A stretch of DNA of 64,000 bases from the NCBI GenBank assembly GCA_900708905.1, contig CAADRB010000062.1, positions 1 to 64,000 of the forward strand, in the 5' to 3' direction. Source of the DNA: Hymenolepis diminuta (taxonomy: Eukaryota > Platyhelminthes > Cestoda > Cyclophyllidea > Hymenolepididae). The position numbers and the translations under genes were made by a program. Shown here in pieces: positions 1-11,257 of this stretch (the first letter of the stretch is position 1; each line of letters opens with the position of its first letter). The notes under the pieces are model-generated. The model had not been told where the DNA came from, made no database searches, and saw nothing but the letters and a program-made list of their open reading frames with translations.

Positions 1-270
1 ATTATTTACAAATATTGCAAATTTGTCGGTGATTTGGCGCTTAGCAATAAAGAGGTCCATATTAGGTCCTGCATTTTACGGAGTTCTATGCTATTTGTTG
101 AATCAGTTAGGCAACTGATGTAATCGGTATAAGGAAAACAAATGAATGAAATATACGAATCCGTCGTCAGTGCGGAAATCAGGGGTTATTGTAAACAGAG
201 GAATAGGCTTTAAAGTAATTGTAATAATATAGAATATCATAGTGATAATTTTCTTATTGCCCTATTGCAG

Positions 271-369
271 CCGAAGAAAGCATCCACCAGAGATCATGGA
301 ACCGAGACCTTTCAGTTGATATTCCGTGATCAGGGTTGCAATACCGTGTTGGTTAATACTACATATTGA
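271..369 (+). CDS. possible isolated terminal exon
   Basis: A pyrimidine-rich acceptor ending at 270 is followed by 32 open codons in phase 0 and a TGA stop at 367-369. The block is richer in G+C than its surroundings. The product (starting PKKASTRDHG) is not recognised. No poly(A) signal follows closely and no partner exon was identified. A 33-codon frame is not rare by chance here, so this is only a candidate. Confidence 0.2.
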   Translation, partial: PKKASTRDHGTETFQLIFRDQGCNTVLVNTTY

Positions 370-771
370 AGCTGTAAGATGTATTTTAAAAGGAGGAGTA
401 CTTAGATGTCTTTTCTCTACATGTTAGAATTAGTATAATCCTCTCAATCCTATTAATGAAGATAGTTAAAACACTTTGTTCGGACAAGTGGGGAATACCC
501 TGAAGCCGTCGTGAAAAGAAGTTCATGATCCGCCATCCTGTACTGTTGAGCAATAGCAGTGCGATTAGTCATATCATCACGGGTTTTGCACCGACGGACA
601 TCATTCTCTGACTTGGCAGATGCTCATAATGAGCTAAGTATTTATTTTTACCTGTCTCATTGATTAGAGGAGGCTTATGGGGATATAACTAAATGGCATC
701 ATTTCTCCCTTGATTCCCTCCGTGTGTATAATTAAGCCCATAGTTATAGCCTATAAAATATTACTTTTCAG

Positions 772-812
772 TAAGAGATAGAGAGAAAAGGCAGGAGGAC
801 ATGAAGAACACA
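772..812 (+). CDS. possible 41-nt exon with strong splice sites
   Basis: An acceptor ending at 771 (run of T then CAG) and a perfect GTAAGT donor at 813 enclose 41 nt. Entered in phase 1 it reads RDREKRQEDMKNT and leaves in phase 0. An ATG at 801 would give MKNT as a start. It could be a first coding exon or an internal exon. No partner exon was found with confidence. Confidence 0.2.
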
Positions 813-2323
813 GTAAGTGATTTTGTCTGATGACTGTAAAAACATATAAATGAATGATAGAAGCAAGAATTATTCCAAATAGATCATCAAACAAATAATA
901 AAAATAAGGTGCAGAAATTGGTCTAAGCGATTACGCCTCAACAATCCCTCCATTATAATAATTTTTGCATTAGTTCGATCATGTGAGGTAATACCAACAA
1001 TTGCAGTTGTGAATCAATGAAATTTTCAATCAAACGCACGTTTCAATCAAAATGCGGCTTCAAATGCTACTGTCGTTTAAAAGTTTCTGTTCAAAAACTT
1101 CATTCGTCATTTCATATTGACGCGATAAAGTATCTCCGAACTCTCCATATTTAATGTCTCTGAAATAGTGTCTTAACTTTGAATGAGTGGAGAAGAATAG
1201 AGATTTCTCAAAGTTCAGTTTCCCTTTGTGTCAATCAAGGCAGAAGTCCTGAGCTCGAGATCTGCAGATTTATGTTTATCATCAAGAACGGCCAATCCAA
1301 TTAAGTAAGGTTATTCGAAGTGTAGCTAATTTTAAGTACTTCAAGATTAGCGTTTTGGAACATTTCCCTTCAGGTGGCTCAGAAATTATAAATATCTTCA
1401 CTCTTCGTTTTACCTCTTCAACCCATTTCTGTCAGAGTAGCCGTAGAAACCGTAAAAATAATAATTTAATATTTGGCTGAAACATTTTTTAATCGGTTCT
1501 AGAATTCTGCTTTTATGTTAAACAATTACCTTGATTTTCCATCTTTTAACCATGAAAATTTATGTGAATTGCCAGGAGAATTGAACATCTGCAGTCTTAT
1601 CGTGTTTGATTTAGTGAGTATGAAGAATTTTTTGAAAATAAAGCTCAACTGGATGCCGTATTAAGCTTAGAGCAAATAAATTCACCATAATTCCTTAAAT
1701 GTAGATGTAAAGAACTTGGTAGGAGTCTCGATTGAACTTTTTAGAATTCAGCTAAATATCAGGTCCATTTGGTCATTAACTTTGCGTACTTTTCTTTGCC
1801 ACAGTTTTTATTTGGTAAAAGGTATACAGAAAGTGCAGAAAGTATTACGATTTGAAATAATAAAATATTTTCGATAACTTTAAAAGATGTGCTTGTCAAG
1901 GATTTCATTTGGCTTCAACGTGTTTAATATAGGTATATGGTTAAAAAGTCTTAGAGAGTTGTACCTACTTGCTCTTGGCTATAAAAAGACAAAAAGAATC
2001 AACTTGGCATAATCAACCGTTCAGCCAAAATGACCAATTGGTATGCTCTAAATTTCATGAACATGAACTCATTCGGAGACCATGGAGCAAATCACCTGAA
2101 TTGAGCCTTGAGACATTTGGATGTTTCAAAATGGGCAATTAAATGCATTCAAAATTAAAAAGCACGACTCTTAACACCCTGGCTTTCATATTCGAATTCC
2201 TCACGTATCATCAATTACCGGTCTATTTCGATATTTCGTGATTTCATATGCTATTCCATTATTAAAACAATCTAAACTGCCAAGTCATACTGAGGACTCA
2301 AGGACACTGGCATACCGCAGTGA

Positions 2324-2512
2324 TCCGAATCTGTTCAACAAGAGCCGCTAACACAAGCATGGCGGTGTATGGCAGCCCGTATGGAAATGTTAACTTATTC
2401 ACGATTAAAATGTAGCTTTGTCGGGAACAAACCATTTGTTGAAATATTTGAACGCAATCCACATTGCATGGACAAAATGTTGAAGGTGGTCTCACAAACT
2501 GCCTTTGACCAG
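2324..2512 (+). CDS. possible exon of an unknown gene
   Basis: Sixty-three codons stay open after a TGA at 2321 and end exactly at CAG followed by a GTAAGC donor at 2513. The block is richer in G+C than its flanks, and the residues (for example NPHCMDKMLKVVSQTAFDQ at the end) look protein-like. The acceptor is unclear: the best nearby AG sits just before the TGA. A possible next exon follows the good acceptor at 2719, with six codons and a TAA. The opposite strand is also open over the same region, so even the strand is unsure. Confidence 0.28.
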
Positions 2513-3258
2513 GTAAGCTATTTTAAATTTATTTAATCAAAGCTGAATGATAAATTCAGTTTGCCCGGAGGTTCGAGAGGTTGGTATTGTGAAAATCGCT
2601 CAAAATTTTGCAGATAATTTCATCTTTAAGAATTTGTAAGAGAACAGCTAGAATATCGTGCTTCCGAATTAGTACATTTACTGCAAGCTTTTCCCTTCAC
2701 TTTTGTGGCTTCTGTATAGGAAATTTCATACACACCTTAACTACATAACATTTCGGTATAAAGTATCAACTATAACTGTTTAGGTTGACAGAGGAGGTGT
2801 ATTTGACGACGAAAGGGAGTCATCCAAACCCAAATCGCCCTGTCTCAAAAGGACTTAATTATGTGATCAGACACTGGTAGGCTGGACGGCACATATACAC
2901 TTCTGTCCTTCGAGTTTATATTGTGAAGAAAATTTAAGCTAATTAGAAAAAAGTCTGGTATTCCAAACTAGAAATAATGACATTAATTGGCGGGAATGAA
3001 ACAGGACTGAGCTGACGGTCATGCCTTTTCACAAATTATTCCGTGTCATTGTTCCACGTGTTGACACAGTGATACAATTCTCTTATTTCTAATAACAAAA
3101 TTATTAAAAAGACTAATCAGTAAACTCTGCAATGTTTAAAATCCCTTTTCAAGTCACATTTCTCCCGCTTTTGATTGTAAGAAGATCCAAATATATCATA
3201 TTGTCAAACGAGTTCTGAATATCATCTTCATGAAATCACCCAGAAATCCGTTTTTCAG

Positions 3259-3440
3259 ATCATGAAAACCGATTTGAATCGAATTATTTCTTCCCAGTTC
3301 TTGTCTATTTTGCTGACTTCCTCATGATGTCAATAATAGGGGTCAAAGTTAATGATGGGTTCGTGACAAGCGTAGATAGTGTCCCAGACAAGTTATCGGA
3401 TAGACCAGCCGTAGTCGCTAATCGGACAGCAAATACCTAG
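3259..3440 (+). CDS. possible exon or decayed element ORF
   Basis: After an acceptor at 3257-3258 (run of T then CAG), 59 codons are open in phase 1 to a TAG at 3438. The translation is mixed hydrophobic and polar and I do not recognise it. It lies in a GC-richer block that also has open frames on the minus strand, so a fossil transposon ORF is as likely as a real exon. Confidence 0.2.
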
Positions 3441-4734
3441 ACGGTGACTGGTCCGTGTGTTTCCAAACATCCATCTATATTCTCCAAATTTATAAAAATT
3501 TTTGAACAAATAGGAGTGACCAGACGCCTTATCAATCACTGATTCTCTGAACTGGTCTTTCTTTTCAAATTCAAGGTTTGTAAAGCTAGTGATAACAACA
3601 CACAATAGATATCATTTTACGTTCGACAGAGACAGGTCCCCCGAGTCTGGTCACATGATAGATGCCCTTTGAGACACAGTGAACTGTGTGTGGTTGACTA
3701 CCTCTGTCTCATGTGTATCTGTTTGTCTATCTATGGAGCCTGATGGCAAAATTATCTTTGTCATTATAAATCCAAGTCCCAATCTTAGAAAAGGCTGATA
3801 TCTCAGTTTTTCTTGCCAGTTTTACCATATAAGACTATCGTAATATCCAAGTCCTAGAGTCAGACCACACGATGAAGTATCTCCCAGACACTGTCACCTT
3901 GACTGACTCCTTTCCTGCGTCGAATATATTCCACGATTAATGATGATGTAATTATTTCACGGCGTCTTCTCCCGGTGGCCGTTGGTAAAGTTCTTAAAGC
4001 ATTGTAACGACGATATAAATAAAACCTTCTATTAGTATGATAAATGGACAATTTAGGAAATTCCACAATCCACTTTTGGAGAAGTGAAAGATACAACCGA
4101 AATCGCAAGACAACATTTCATGGAGTTTTGTGGTTTTCTTATGTAGACCGCCTTTTATCCCGTTCTTAGGGGAGTATAACATCAATTTCTCATAGGTTTT
4201 CGTAATAGTATTCTCAAAATAAGGGAAAATTAACCACTTACCCCAATGTGAAGACAATAGCCCAGCAGCCGAGTTTAAATTAATGTGAGGAAGAAAGCAA
4301 TATTAGTATAATTTTGCATAGTAAATCCAAGCAAATGATCGAAGCAAGATGAGCGCTGGAAAATGTTCTACTAAATGGGCTTGGGAATTATTATTATTCT
4401 TAAATTATAAATGGAAGCTAGACCAATCATATACCAGTGAAGAAAATCACATCACAGAAATGCTTAATATATCTTGAAATAAAATTTTCATTTTTTAAAT
4501 CCGCGTAAGATAATGGTTAGTAGCTAATTGAACTAACAATGCACATGTCTCAGGGGAGTTAGGCTGGAGATGTGATTAACTTCGTGTTAACATTACTGAT
4601 ATGTCACTCATCATATTTTCGGTCGTCTGGCAATTTGATAAGAATTTTCACTCCTGTCATAAATCTAGGATACACAGTATGCTAGAACCATCTCCCTAAG
4701 TCTATTAAAGCCATATGAAACAAACCTTCTAAAA

Positions 4735-4870
4735 ATGCAGTCCCACTTGTACCTTACTTGAATAAACGTATTTAGACACTTCCCCGTTTTTTGACTTGCA
4801 ACACAATGAGGTTGGCAATTAGTGGCTTGAAGTTAGCAACTTAATTCTGAGGGCATACTTGAAACAGTAG
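4735..4870. repeat. dispersed repeat family R3, copy 1
   Basis: This stretch aligns by eye with 58650-58760. Both carry ACGTATT-AGACACTTCCC followed by TTTTGACTT and a GGC-rich tail around AGTGG. The copies are diverged, with small gaps, so they look like old transposon relics. The orientation of the element is unknown. Confidence 0.45.
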
Positions 4871-5141
4871 TAAGCTCTAATCATGGGACACGACAATACT
4901 TTCAGAAGCCATTCTCGCTCAGCTGTTGAGCATAAATCAGAAACAAGTCTGATCGTATACCCTCAATCTGACGGAAAAACAATTCATTAGTAACAGGTTG
5001 TGCGCACTTCTGGTAATACTGGAATCCAGTTCAGAGATGCAGAAATTGTAAGGGCAAAAGATAATTCGATGATTTTGGAAATTGAGCCACTGGCATCACT
5101 TAAGCGGTTTCTCTTTATTAAAAAGTAAACTAGAGTAGTTT

Positions 5142-5255
5142 CTAACGGGCTTTACGGGGCAAATAAACCCCGGCTTTCACAAGCAGCTCTTTGATTATCT
5201 GAGGAGACAGGTCTGCCGATAGGGTGCCAATTTTCAACCGATCAGTTAAGCAGGG
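5142..5255 (-). CDS. possible minus-strand terminal exon
   Basis: Read on the minus strand, an acceptor ending TTAGTTTTCAG is followed directly by 37 codons in phase 0 and a TAG stop. The tail reads AGVYLPRKAR. The block is near 50% G+C, well above its surroundings, and is rich in charged and hydrophobic residues like a normal folded protein. I do not recognise the family and found no upstream exon. Confidence 0.25.
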   Translation of the reverse strand, partial: PCLTDRLKIGTLSADLSPQIIKELLVKAGVYLPRKAR

Positions 5256-6199
5256 CTGAAAACTAAGGACATGAGCTCTCACACTGAAGTCTACGAGTCT
5301 GATGGTAAAATTTATCCATAATATACCTAACTGTACCACATTTAGATACGAACAGACATCCTGAAGAATTTTCAATTTATAATAAAGATTTACCGATGGC
5401 CTAACTATTATGAGCTTCTAACTAATTTATTCACCGTTCATTAGGATACTTGATCTTATTATTAATCGCCATTATCTGATTGACAGCTAGCGGTACTATT
5501 ACTAATTGATATGAAGATATATTTATAAGTTTGGCATCATTTCTATTCTAACCAGTTGGCGGGGATTACCCACCATGGCCAGCTTCCAGTTACTTACTAC
5601 TACCCAAACACCTACATATTCAGAGAGATATCCTACCGTGACGCGGCTATTTTAGACAACCCTTATTAAAACATTAAGTGAAGTGCACGATTAATGCTAG
5701 AATAATATATTCAGGAACCAGTTGTGGTCTTGGACGAACATCGTCCCGTAGTTGTGATGAGGATCGCAGGAGAAAATGACTATACCTTACTCAAACTCCA
5801 CTTCGTACTAGGTGATATATGAAGAACAAACCATTAAATGCAGTCCGAATATTCTCCGAGGTGGCTTGAGATAATGCGAAGCCTGGAAATTTCCAAAATT
5901 TATGTAGTGCCGCCCACAGAACTGGTGTTCTACGCTGGATCACATTCCAAAACGGCAATATTTGATTCCGTCTTTCCATTTCAACAACAACAAACTAGAC
6001 AACTCAACTTCTATTTCTTCTCTTAACTTCATATCTTGTGATCTCTGTTCTACTCAGTAAATCCTTGTTTGAGGAGCCTTACTCAAATATGTAACCTGGA
6101 TTCTCCATAGGTTCAGTTTACCATATCCTGACCTAATACTCGGTAGTTCAAACTTCAAGATCCGGTCCCTAGATTACCGAACGCTAGTTAAGAAGTATT

Positions 6200-6230
6200 C
6201 TAATTGTTTCTAATAACCAAAAACAATTAG
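6200..6230. repeat. 10-bp inverted repeat
   Basis: CTAATTGTTT at 6200-6209 is perfectly complementary to AAACAATTAG at 6221-6230, with an 11-nt loop. It may be a small hairpin or a paired homeodomain-type site (TAATTG core). Chance in AT-rich DNA cannot be excluded. Confidence 0.4.
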
Positions 6231-8973
6231 GCGGCACATGCTAATAGGATTTTAAAGGTACTCTGTTTCGTTGCAGATGAGCTTAAGCCTCAGTTAACCA
6301 ACCTTATCCATCAACAAAGAATCAGCTAATTGACATTTTCTCGATCAAAGTTAAATAATTACCTAAAAATGGGCCTTTTCTATTTAGGCATGTAAGGCTA
6401 ATATACATATGGAATAAAATTTAAGACATTTTTCATCGAGGGTTTCGCAAATGAATGAAATGCGTTGTACTAAGGAATATGTAAAAACTCCTCGAACAAT
6501 TTAATTAATAAGAATTATAGGAAGACAATTAAACAACAGAAGAATCAACACTTGAATCACACATACAAACTTAAAAGATTATTAGAGCTTAAATATAAAT
6601 TTTCAAACAACTTTGAAAAGTAATGTACGAAAAATGAAAGTCCAATGAGTAGACGATATCACTGACGACCTTATATAATGTAACTAATTTCATTAGGTCA
6701 ACTTCAGCCTTATTGAATTCGATAACCCAATCCAGTTTCCAAGATGTCGTTCATTTTTGAAAATAAGAATCGGAAAACAAGATTGAGCTAAAGAAATAAA
6801 GTTGAATGGTTAATTTAAACTATAACTTAAGAAAGTCTGTAAAAACAACTAAAAGGATTAATAGACGCAAGTAGGAATTTATAATGGTATTACATATTTG
6901 CGTTTCATAAATAACGATTAATACATACATAAATGAAACCATTGTTTCTTCGTTAGTTAACAATAAAGGCAACCATGGCATAAAGTTCGTTAAATATTAT
7001 CCATAGAAATCAAAGTGGAGACTAGGAGAGTAAAGAAAATCTGTCTGTAGCAAATTGCATTGCGCCAGTATTCGTAATATTTTTTGCTCGGTAAATATTT
7101 ATTTAAGTCTCATTTAATAGCAAATGGTTGGTTTTAAATATTTTTCCGATCTGAAATGCGTAATTTTTTGACAAATTTTAGAAGATGCCAATGTTTTTTT
7201 CCAGATGTAAAGAATACAATATGTTAATTTCGCTTTTTATACCTTTCAGAAAACAATTCCGCTTATTCTGAGTGCGTCCTTATTTCCCTAAAAACATTTC
7301 GGGTATGCAATATTATATTTAAAATGAAAAAGTTTGGGACAAATACTTATAAATTAATTACTAGCCGTTGTCTTGATCTTTGTCTTTTCTCCAATTAACT
7401 GGAATGATAGTGTTAGTTGAAATGCAAGAAGGCGTAGAAGAGTAAAAATTATTAAAGAAAAATACTTTCATAAATTTAACCAATCTTTTATTAGGCAAAT
7501 AATGATATTTACTCAGATCAATGAATTCATTTGACTGAAGGGCATTGTAAACATATAGATGTCCAGACATTCAAGAAATTTTCTGTTCTTGGTAAAGACT
7601 TCTTTCGACTCTTGACTCTAACTAAAATAACGACTTTTAAAATGGACCTTGAATCTGTGTGATTCACTGCATATCAAGATGAACTGTCGTATCTTACCAT
7701 CATTCACCTCGAGCCATTCCGATTAACCATCTCTGAAGGAATTATAAAAACATTTGCTGAAATTTACTTAATCATTAATTGAACCGGAATATGTCAGAAA
7801 TAATTGTAAAAAATTAAAGGCATAAAATATGCTACTAACTCAGATGAAATTTTGCAAATATTTACCTTAAACATGGCCAATTTTTAATATTATTAATTTA
7901 TAATCGTCACCGTTGTCAACTTTCCGCCAGATGATGTTCTAAAATAAGAAAAATATAGATATTTTACATTTTCGAAGTGATTGCACAATTTGTGTCGGAT
8001 CTGTTTATTTCTAAATTGATTAATTAGTTAATTACACCTAATATTAACAAAGTGGCCGTTATCCATCACAAATCTCCCTTCTTATTATATAGAAGTAGAC
8101 TGCGTAGAACAATGAAAGTCGTTTGCATATCTCGATTTGAACAGAGAGAAGACTTTCTGAAACGTTCTTTATTAGATGCTCGCGCTCTACCTCTCTTCCT
8201 TTGATTGCAATCAGCAAGAGCATTTGTTCAACAACAGCTCTTGATTCTATTGATGAGTATTCATCTCGTGACTTCTGACTTATCAGACATGTTCATTAGC
8301 TGAGGCTCAACCGCCACATTGAAAATGTTAATGAAGTAAATCTACGTCGATGCCGAGTCCTGTACTATCCAATTCCATTTTGTCCCTCCGTTATCAAACC
8401 TCTTTTCGACTAATTTTGCGTTCATATTGTTAAGATAATTTTCTATGAAAAAGTAAATTCTTTTGACTTGGCACAAAATGATATTGCTGCCCTAATGCTT
8501 TTAATAAAAGACATAAACACAGGTAAAAGCAGGAATATATTTTCATTTTAATATAGTGACCATCAGACAATGCGATAAAGTATTATAATTAATATATTAG
8601 TAGTTGTATTTTTTACATTAAAGTATCTGTAATGTCTGTCATTAAAAATGGCAAACCCATAATTCCGTTGCAGAAAGCTCGTTTTAGGCTAATTTGCCAC
8701 AAATTTTCAATTCAACTTAAGGAAATTTACGTGAGCTTGTATTAGCTTGGAGCTCTTAGCTTTGGTACCGAAAAGTGGGAAACCCAACCATTTAATTTAA
8801 TAAACTAGCGAATAAGCCGTTAATTACAGATAAATCTAAGCTCCTTTTAATTTGAAATATGTAACATTAAGGCAAGATCAAATGAGCTTAATACCTAAAG
8901 ACAACAAATTGGTGGAAGCCAAATAAACCGTAAATATTCTTATTATAATTCTAAAACTTCAGATACTATTTCA

Positions 8974-8990
8974 TACTACTACTACTACTA
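8974..8990. repeat. (TAC)n microsatellite
   Basis: Five to six tandem TAC units form a short trinucleotide tract in non-coding sequence. Confidence 0.8.
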
Positions 8991-10970
8991 ATATCCCGGT
9001 CTAGTAATATTTTCAGTACTTAGATATTATCTCAAGCCTTACAGTTATCAAACTAAATCGACTGATTATGGTTAATGTTAAAATAGTGATATTCATTATG
9101 AAATATTATTAAGAATCGGCATTTTGGGAGTTATTGTCAAAGGAAATAAACTCGGAGTGTTTGAATTACCTGCACGAATTAAACTAAGATTTAAGAAATC
9201 ATGAATTAATAACAGGTGCATGGATGCATGTAGTGAGTAAAACATAGACACTTCAAGGACAGTTGATTTGAGAAATATGACATTCCATATACCGATATCA
9301 GTTCTGATGTATGGTTGTACACGTGCAGATAAATAGTGTCGCATAATATAACAACTAAACTATAGTCTAAACAAAACCGATTTTCAAACGGACATCAATT
9401 AAAAAATGAATCCCAAAATCCACTTAAAAAATGAATCATAAATTCAATTTCATTTGCCACCGGGATAATAAATGTTCCTTGAGCTAAAACTTGAGTTACC
9501 TTTTTAGACAGCAAGTTTGCCAAAAATTTTAAGACAAATATTTCCAAATGAAATCCAGATTAAATGAAATGAAGATTACATAGATATGCTCTGAAAGTGT
9601 GACATTTGCTATACCACTGAAAAAATACACTTCAAGTATAGTTTTGCGCTTATTTCTTTGTGTTTATCCACCATTTTTTGCTGTCAACAGTGCTGTTCTA
9701 TTTGATATCATTACTCGAAGTTAAGTGTTATCATTTGAACTGACAAAGTGCAGGCAATTTCTCTGTTCGATATCTGGATAAAGCACATATCTATCTTGCT
9801 CCTCTTTCTACATGTTTCAAATTTAATAATGACTGCCGATAAATAAAATCCAAATGTCTTTTTATAGAATCGTGCTTTACCATTAATTAACATTCGTAAA
9901 AGAACTTGCTGAAATGGTGTCTTCTCTTTAGCAATACTAGCTTAAATGCGTTTAAATTAATTTTAAATTTGGATGGCTGCGAAAATCTTAGGAGCATAAT
10001 TTGAAACAAGCACTTCTAGTAATAATAATTTCACCTTATTTAAGAAAAGTACTCTCTTTCCTTAACATTTGCACACTGGCCTAACATTTAGGGTCCGTAA
10101 GGTATCTGAGGGCACCACATGCACTTTTAGGAAAACAAAAAATGAAACTGTTGATGGCTGAAACTTACAATTTCTAATAACAGAACAAATAAATATAGTA
10201 TTAACCTAGATTTTATTCTATATATCCTCCATCGGCTTATATCACCGATTCAATTTGAATCCGAAGTCGACTGCAGGCTTTCATTAAATCAGGTGGCCAT
10301 TACTGACATAATCAACGGAACATAATCAAATAATTAAAAAAAATAAATTTAAAGTATATGTTTGATAGGACTAATTACATAGCAGAGACAATTTACAATT
10401 GGTGAGGCGTATTCCTTTGTGTCTCGTTTCGTTCCTCCTAGATCTTCAATATAAAATAATGTTGCCCTGAGGATCCGTTCACTGACGTATTATGAAAACC
10501 GATCACCTGTCTTAACAATAAGGTCTTCTTTACCATAGTTGAACAGAATAGTCAAGACGTCTCCCGGTGACATTGATCCATAACGCCAGCTCCAACATGA
10601 ATGCCATATTTAACATACTAACCGCTCCTCGGCCCATGCGACCGCAACATCATGAGATAAGTGGGAAAATGGAATTAATAGGCATAAAAATCAAATCAGT
10701 CATGCTAAATATAGTCTTTCAGTTACGTTTTCAGAACCATCAGAGTCCATTCCGAAATTCTTCTCTATTACTAAACATTAAAAAAATAAACTCTGACTCT
10801 TTAAAATTTATTGTTTACTATCAACCTGCCTATCAGAGTACCTGTTTAAATTTCATAAATATCACTCCTGTGAATGCGATTCGATGTCGTTAATGCTAAA
10901 TTATGATATTACAAATGCCTAAAATAAAGACGCATAACCAATGCTAACTCGATAATTCCATTAGACGTGC

Positions 10971-10991
10971 ATTTGCATGATCAATGCAAAT
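10971..10991. promoter_or_regulatory. inverted pair of octamer (POU-type) motifs
   Basis: ATTTGCAT at 10971-10978 and ATGCAAAT at 10984-10991 are perfect reverse complements with a 5-nt spacer. ATGCAAAT is the known binding octamer of POU-domain factors. Two facing copies could bind a dimer. No gene start is close, so the role is inferred only from the motif. Confidence 0.35.
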
Positions 10992-11233
10992 GATTTATAA
11001 ACCAAAATTTATTTCAATACTTTCAAATATCCAATAAATAAAGTTTAGTTCACTAGTTTCAATGAATGCCAGTTACTATTTAAACGAAACACTGGACGCC
11101 ATCGATTGAACACCTGATTAGATTTTTTAAAAATTAAGTTTGGGTCGAAATCTTAATTCATTGATTTCCCTTGGCTTGTGATTGTGACCTTTGACAATAA
11201 CGAGGTGGTTAGAGAGAAAACGGAGATTGCGAC

Positions 11234-11257
11234 ATGACCGATGACAGTGAACCGAAG
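11234..11257 (+). CDS. possible first exon MTDDSEPK
   Basis: ATG at 11234 opens eight acidic codons that end at AAG followed by a GTGAGT donor at 11258 in phase 0. The 70 nt upstream are richer in G+C, as around a promoter. No second exon in frame was identified, so this remains a weak candidate. Confidence 0.2.

Larger units (their letters stand above)
1..2323. other. AT-rich spacer, no firm gene
   Basis: No long open frame is present on either strand. The stretch holds two possible short exons, listed separately at 271-369 and 772-812. Nothing else in it rises above what AT-rich sequence gives by chance. Confidence 0.4.
2513..5141. other. spacer with decayed, GC-richer blocks
   Basis: The stretch contains moderately GC-rich blocks (about 3240-3720 and 3840-4150) with patchy open frames on both strands, which looks like an old eroded mobile element. 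Apart from the candidate at 3259-3440 and the repeat near 4735, nothing can be supported. Confidence 0.3.

Noticed and set aside
974..1154. Small three-exon gene with a 14-nt exon joined to a Cys-containing terminal exon
   Set aside because: The frames fit, but the intron between 988 and 1006 would be only 19 nt, too short to splice.
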